Assembly (NCBI GenBank): GCA_013151585.1
Contig: JAADHY010000289.1
Span: 1 to 6,837 of the forward strand
Reading direction: 5' to 3'
Origin: Planctomycetota bacterium
GTDB taxonomy: Bacteria; Planctomycetota; Planctomycetia; Planctomycetales; Planctomycetaceae
Length of the DNA stretch: 6,837 nt
The position numbers and the translations under genes were made by a program. The notes under the pieces are model-generated. The model was not told where the DNA came from, searched no databases, and saw only the letters and a list, made by a program, of their open reading frames with translations. Shown here one piece after another: positions 5,766 to 6,837 of the stretch (position 1 is its first letter; every line of letters begins with the position of its first letter).

Positions 5766-6653
5766 TCAAAAGCCGTCTTGGAGGATACGGCGGGTCGCTT
5801 CCAGGCAACCTTGCGCGACGCGGTGCAAAAACGCGAAATCGAGCGTCTCGATTGTGTCGGTTGGCAGGTGGTAGTGGGGGTTGCGCAAGAAGCTGGTGTC
5901 GGTGATCATCAGAGCGGGGTAACCGGCATCCCAGAAGGGGCTGTGATCGCTCAAACGCGTGGCTTGCAGAAACATTCCGTTCTCGGGCACCGCCAACGTC
6001 TCGACCGGCAGGCCGTCCACGCGCTGCATCCCTTGACGAAACGCCTCGATCAACCGTCCCGAGTTCTGGTTGCCGATGATGGCAATGAAGTTGCCCGTGT
6101 CGGGATATTGGCCCACCAGGGACCGGGGCAGTGACTGGCTATTCGGCCGGTGGTCGCAATAACCGACCATCTCTAGCGACGCCATGCCGGCCAGCTCTTG
6201 GCCGCGACGTCGGACGTACCGGACATGCTCCTCGCCGCCGAGCATTCCATTCTCTTCCAGATCGAAGATGACCAGTTCCAGCGCCAGCCGCGCCTTCCGC
6301 AGTTCTTCGCGGGGCAAGCAGCGGGCGAGCTCCAGGACGGTCGCCACAGCGCTGGCGTTGTCGTCGGCGCCGGGCGAGTGGGGCAGCGAATCCAGGTGGG
6401 CGCCCAAGCAGAACCAAGGCCGGCCGCCGTTGGGATTGCCGTCTGCGTGGAAGATGAGATTGACACCGCGCAAAGTGTGTCCGTAAGCGTCGGTGCTCTC
6501 GAAGGGGTCGGCCGTGACCTGCCAGCCCGCTCGTTCCATTTCCCGAATCACGTAATGTCTCGCTTTTTCCAGTTCGGAGCTTCCGGCGGGACGGGGCGTC
6601 CGTGTCAATTCGCGAATGTCTTGCTCCAATCGTTTCCGGTCCACCTGACTCAC
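5766..6653 (-). CDS. M28-family zinc metallopeptidase (aminopeptidase type)
   Basis: The product is 295 residues from GTG (complement of 6651-6653). The frame is open further upstream, but that part overlaps the preceding gene; GTG 6653 has AGGAGA nine bases before it and couples to the upstream stop. The co-catalytic two-zinc M28 site is complete by eye: His86 in GAHLDS, Asp97 in GADDNAS (bridging), Glu133 (general base) and Glu134 in DLEENG, Glu161 in LEMVGY and His262 in HYHLPTDT. The conserved SDHSPFWDAGYPALMITDT block (235-253) is present. The family releases N-terminal residues from peptides or acts on related amide substrates. No signal peptide is visible from this start, which suggests cytoplasmic location although many M28 enzymes are exported. 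Translationally coupled to the TPR gene upstream by a 4-base overlap. Substrate unknown. Confidence 0.93.
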   Translation of the reverse strand: MSQVDRKRLEQDIRELTRTPRPAGSSELEKARHYVIREMERAGWQVTADPFESTDAYGHTLRGVNLIFHADGNPNGGRPWFCLGAHLDSLPHSPGADDNASAVATVLELARCLPREELRKARLALELVIFDLEENGMLGGEEHVRYVRRRGQELAGMASLEMVGYCDHRPNSQSLPRSLVGQYPDTGNFIAIIGNQNSGRLIEAFRQGMQRVDGLPVETLAVPENGMFLQATRLSDHSPFWDAGYPALMITDTSFLRNPHYHLPTDTIETLDFAFLHRVAQGCLEATRRILQDGF

Positions 6654-6837
6654 GGTTGAAGGTCTCCTGTAGTGTCCGCATCCTGATCGGTGTCGATCCC
6701 CGCCACGAAGCGAAAGTCCGGATCGTTGCGGAGCGGGTCGAAGTCCGTCTCCTCGGGGATCAACTCTCGTAGCGACGGGTCCATACGGAGGGCCCGCCCG
6801 AGCCACCGGAGGGCTCCGTCCTTGTCTCCCGCAAGAG
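6650..6837 (-). CDS. C-terminal end of a TPR-repeat protein (5' end outside window)
   Basis: Sixty-one codons are readable on the minus strand up to TGA (complement of 6650-6652). The peptide runs LAGDKDGALRWLGRALRMDP, then a SLRELIPEETDFDPLRNDPD segment and an FRFVAGIDTD tail. The first part fits the second half of a tetratricopeptide repeat (A-L-x-x-L-x-x-A-L-x-x-x-P). The DFDPLRNDPDFRFV ending is the usual close of TPR arrays in many bacterial TPR, kinase-TPR and adenylate-cyclase-TPR proteins. The N-terminal part, which would say which kind it is, lies beyond the window. Its stop overlaps the M28 start as GTGA, so the two are one transcription unit. Confidence 0.8.
   Translation of the reverse strand, partial: LAGDKDGALRWLGRALRMDPSLRELIPEETDFDPLRNDPDFRFVAGIDTDQDADTTGDLQP
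6663..6668 (-). promoter_or_regulatory. Ribosome binding site for the M28 peptidase inside the TPR gene
   Basis: AGGAGA on the minus strand lies nine bases before the GTG at 6653, within the last codons of the upstream TPR gene. It supports the GTG start over longer in-frame starts such as that at 6806. Confidence 0.6.

Noticed and set aside
6654..6806. N-terminal extension of the M28 peptidase to 6806
   Set aside because: The extra 51 residues are Arg/Gly/Pro-rich with no domain, and the region is coding in another frame for the TPR C-terminus.

Overview
The window is a GC-rich bacterial chromosome segment with no mobile element, tRNA, rRNA or CRISPR array that I can see. Its gene content points to a planctomycete or a close relative (PVC superphylum): a DUF1080 / 3-keto-disaccharide hydrolase-like secreted protein, an esterase fused to EF-hands behind an export signal, a secreted protein with a carbohydrate-binding type beta-sandwich, and a TPR protein overlapping an M28 peptidase. 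The phylum assignment is inference from gene families; no marker gene is present.

Layout. 1-1005 (+) is the 3' part of a large secreted protein: Ig-like/NEW3-like repeats and then a galactose-binding-like domain. 1006-1350 has no gene but holds a hairpin, a reasonable sigma70-type promoter (1091-1119) and two mutually exclusive GC-rich hairpins. 1351-3177 (+) is a probable three-gene operon: a six-TM membrane protein (1351-2052), a three-TM protein with an exported C-terminal beta domain (2111-2707), and a small zinc-ribbon protein ending in a NusG-type KOW domain (2800-3177). 3178-3408 has a GC-rich structured spacer. 3409-4557 (+) encodes an exported EF-hand/alpha-beta hydrolase. Convergent to it, 4611-5288 (-) encodes the exported DUF1080 protein. 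5289-5765 has no convincing gene but has hairpins and a short direct repeat. 5766-6653 (-) encodes an M28 metallopeptidase, and 6650-6837 (-) is the 3' end of a TPR-type gene whose TGA overlaps the peptidase GTG start.

The genes do not form one obvious pathway. The carbohydrate-binding protein, the EF-hand esterase and the DUF1080 protein fit an exported polysaccharide/ester-degrading repertoire common in planctomycetes; the TPR/M28 pair is a separate translationally coupled unit. The most unusual item is the stand-alone zinc-ribbon/KOW protein: it has the NusG C-terminal module without the RNA-polymerase-binding NGN domain, behind two membrane-protein genes and a 20-bp dyad. I do not see firm evidence of a new defence or mobile system here.
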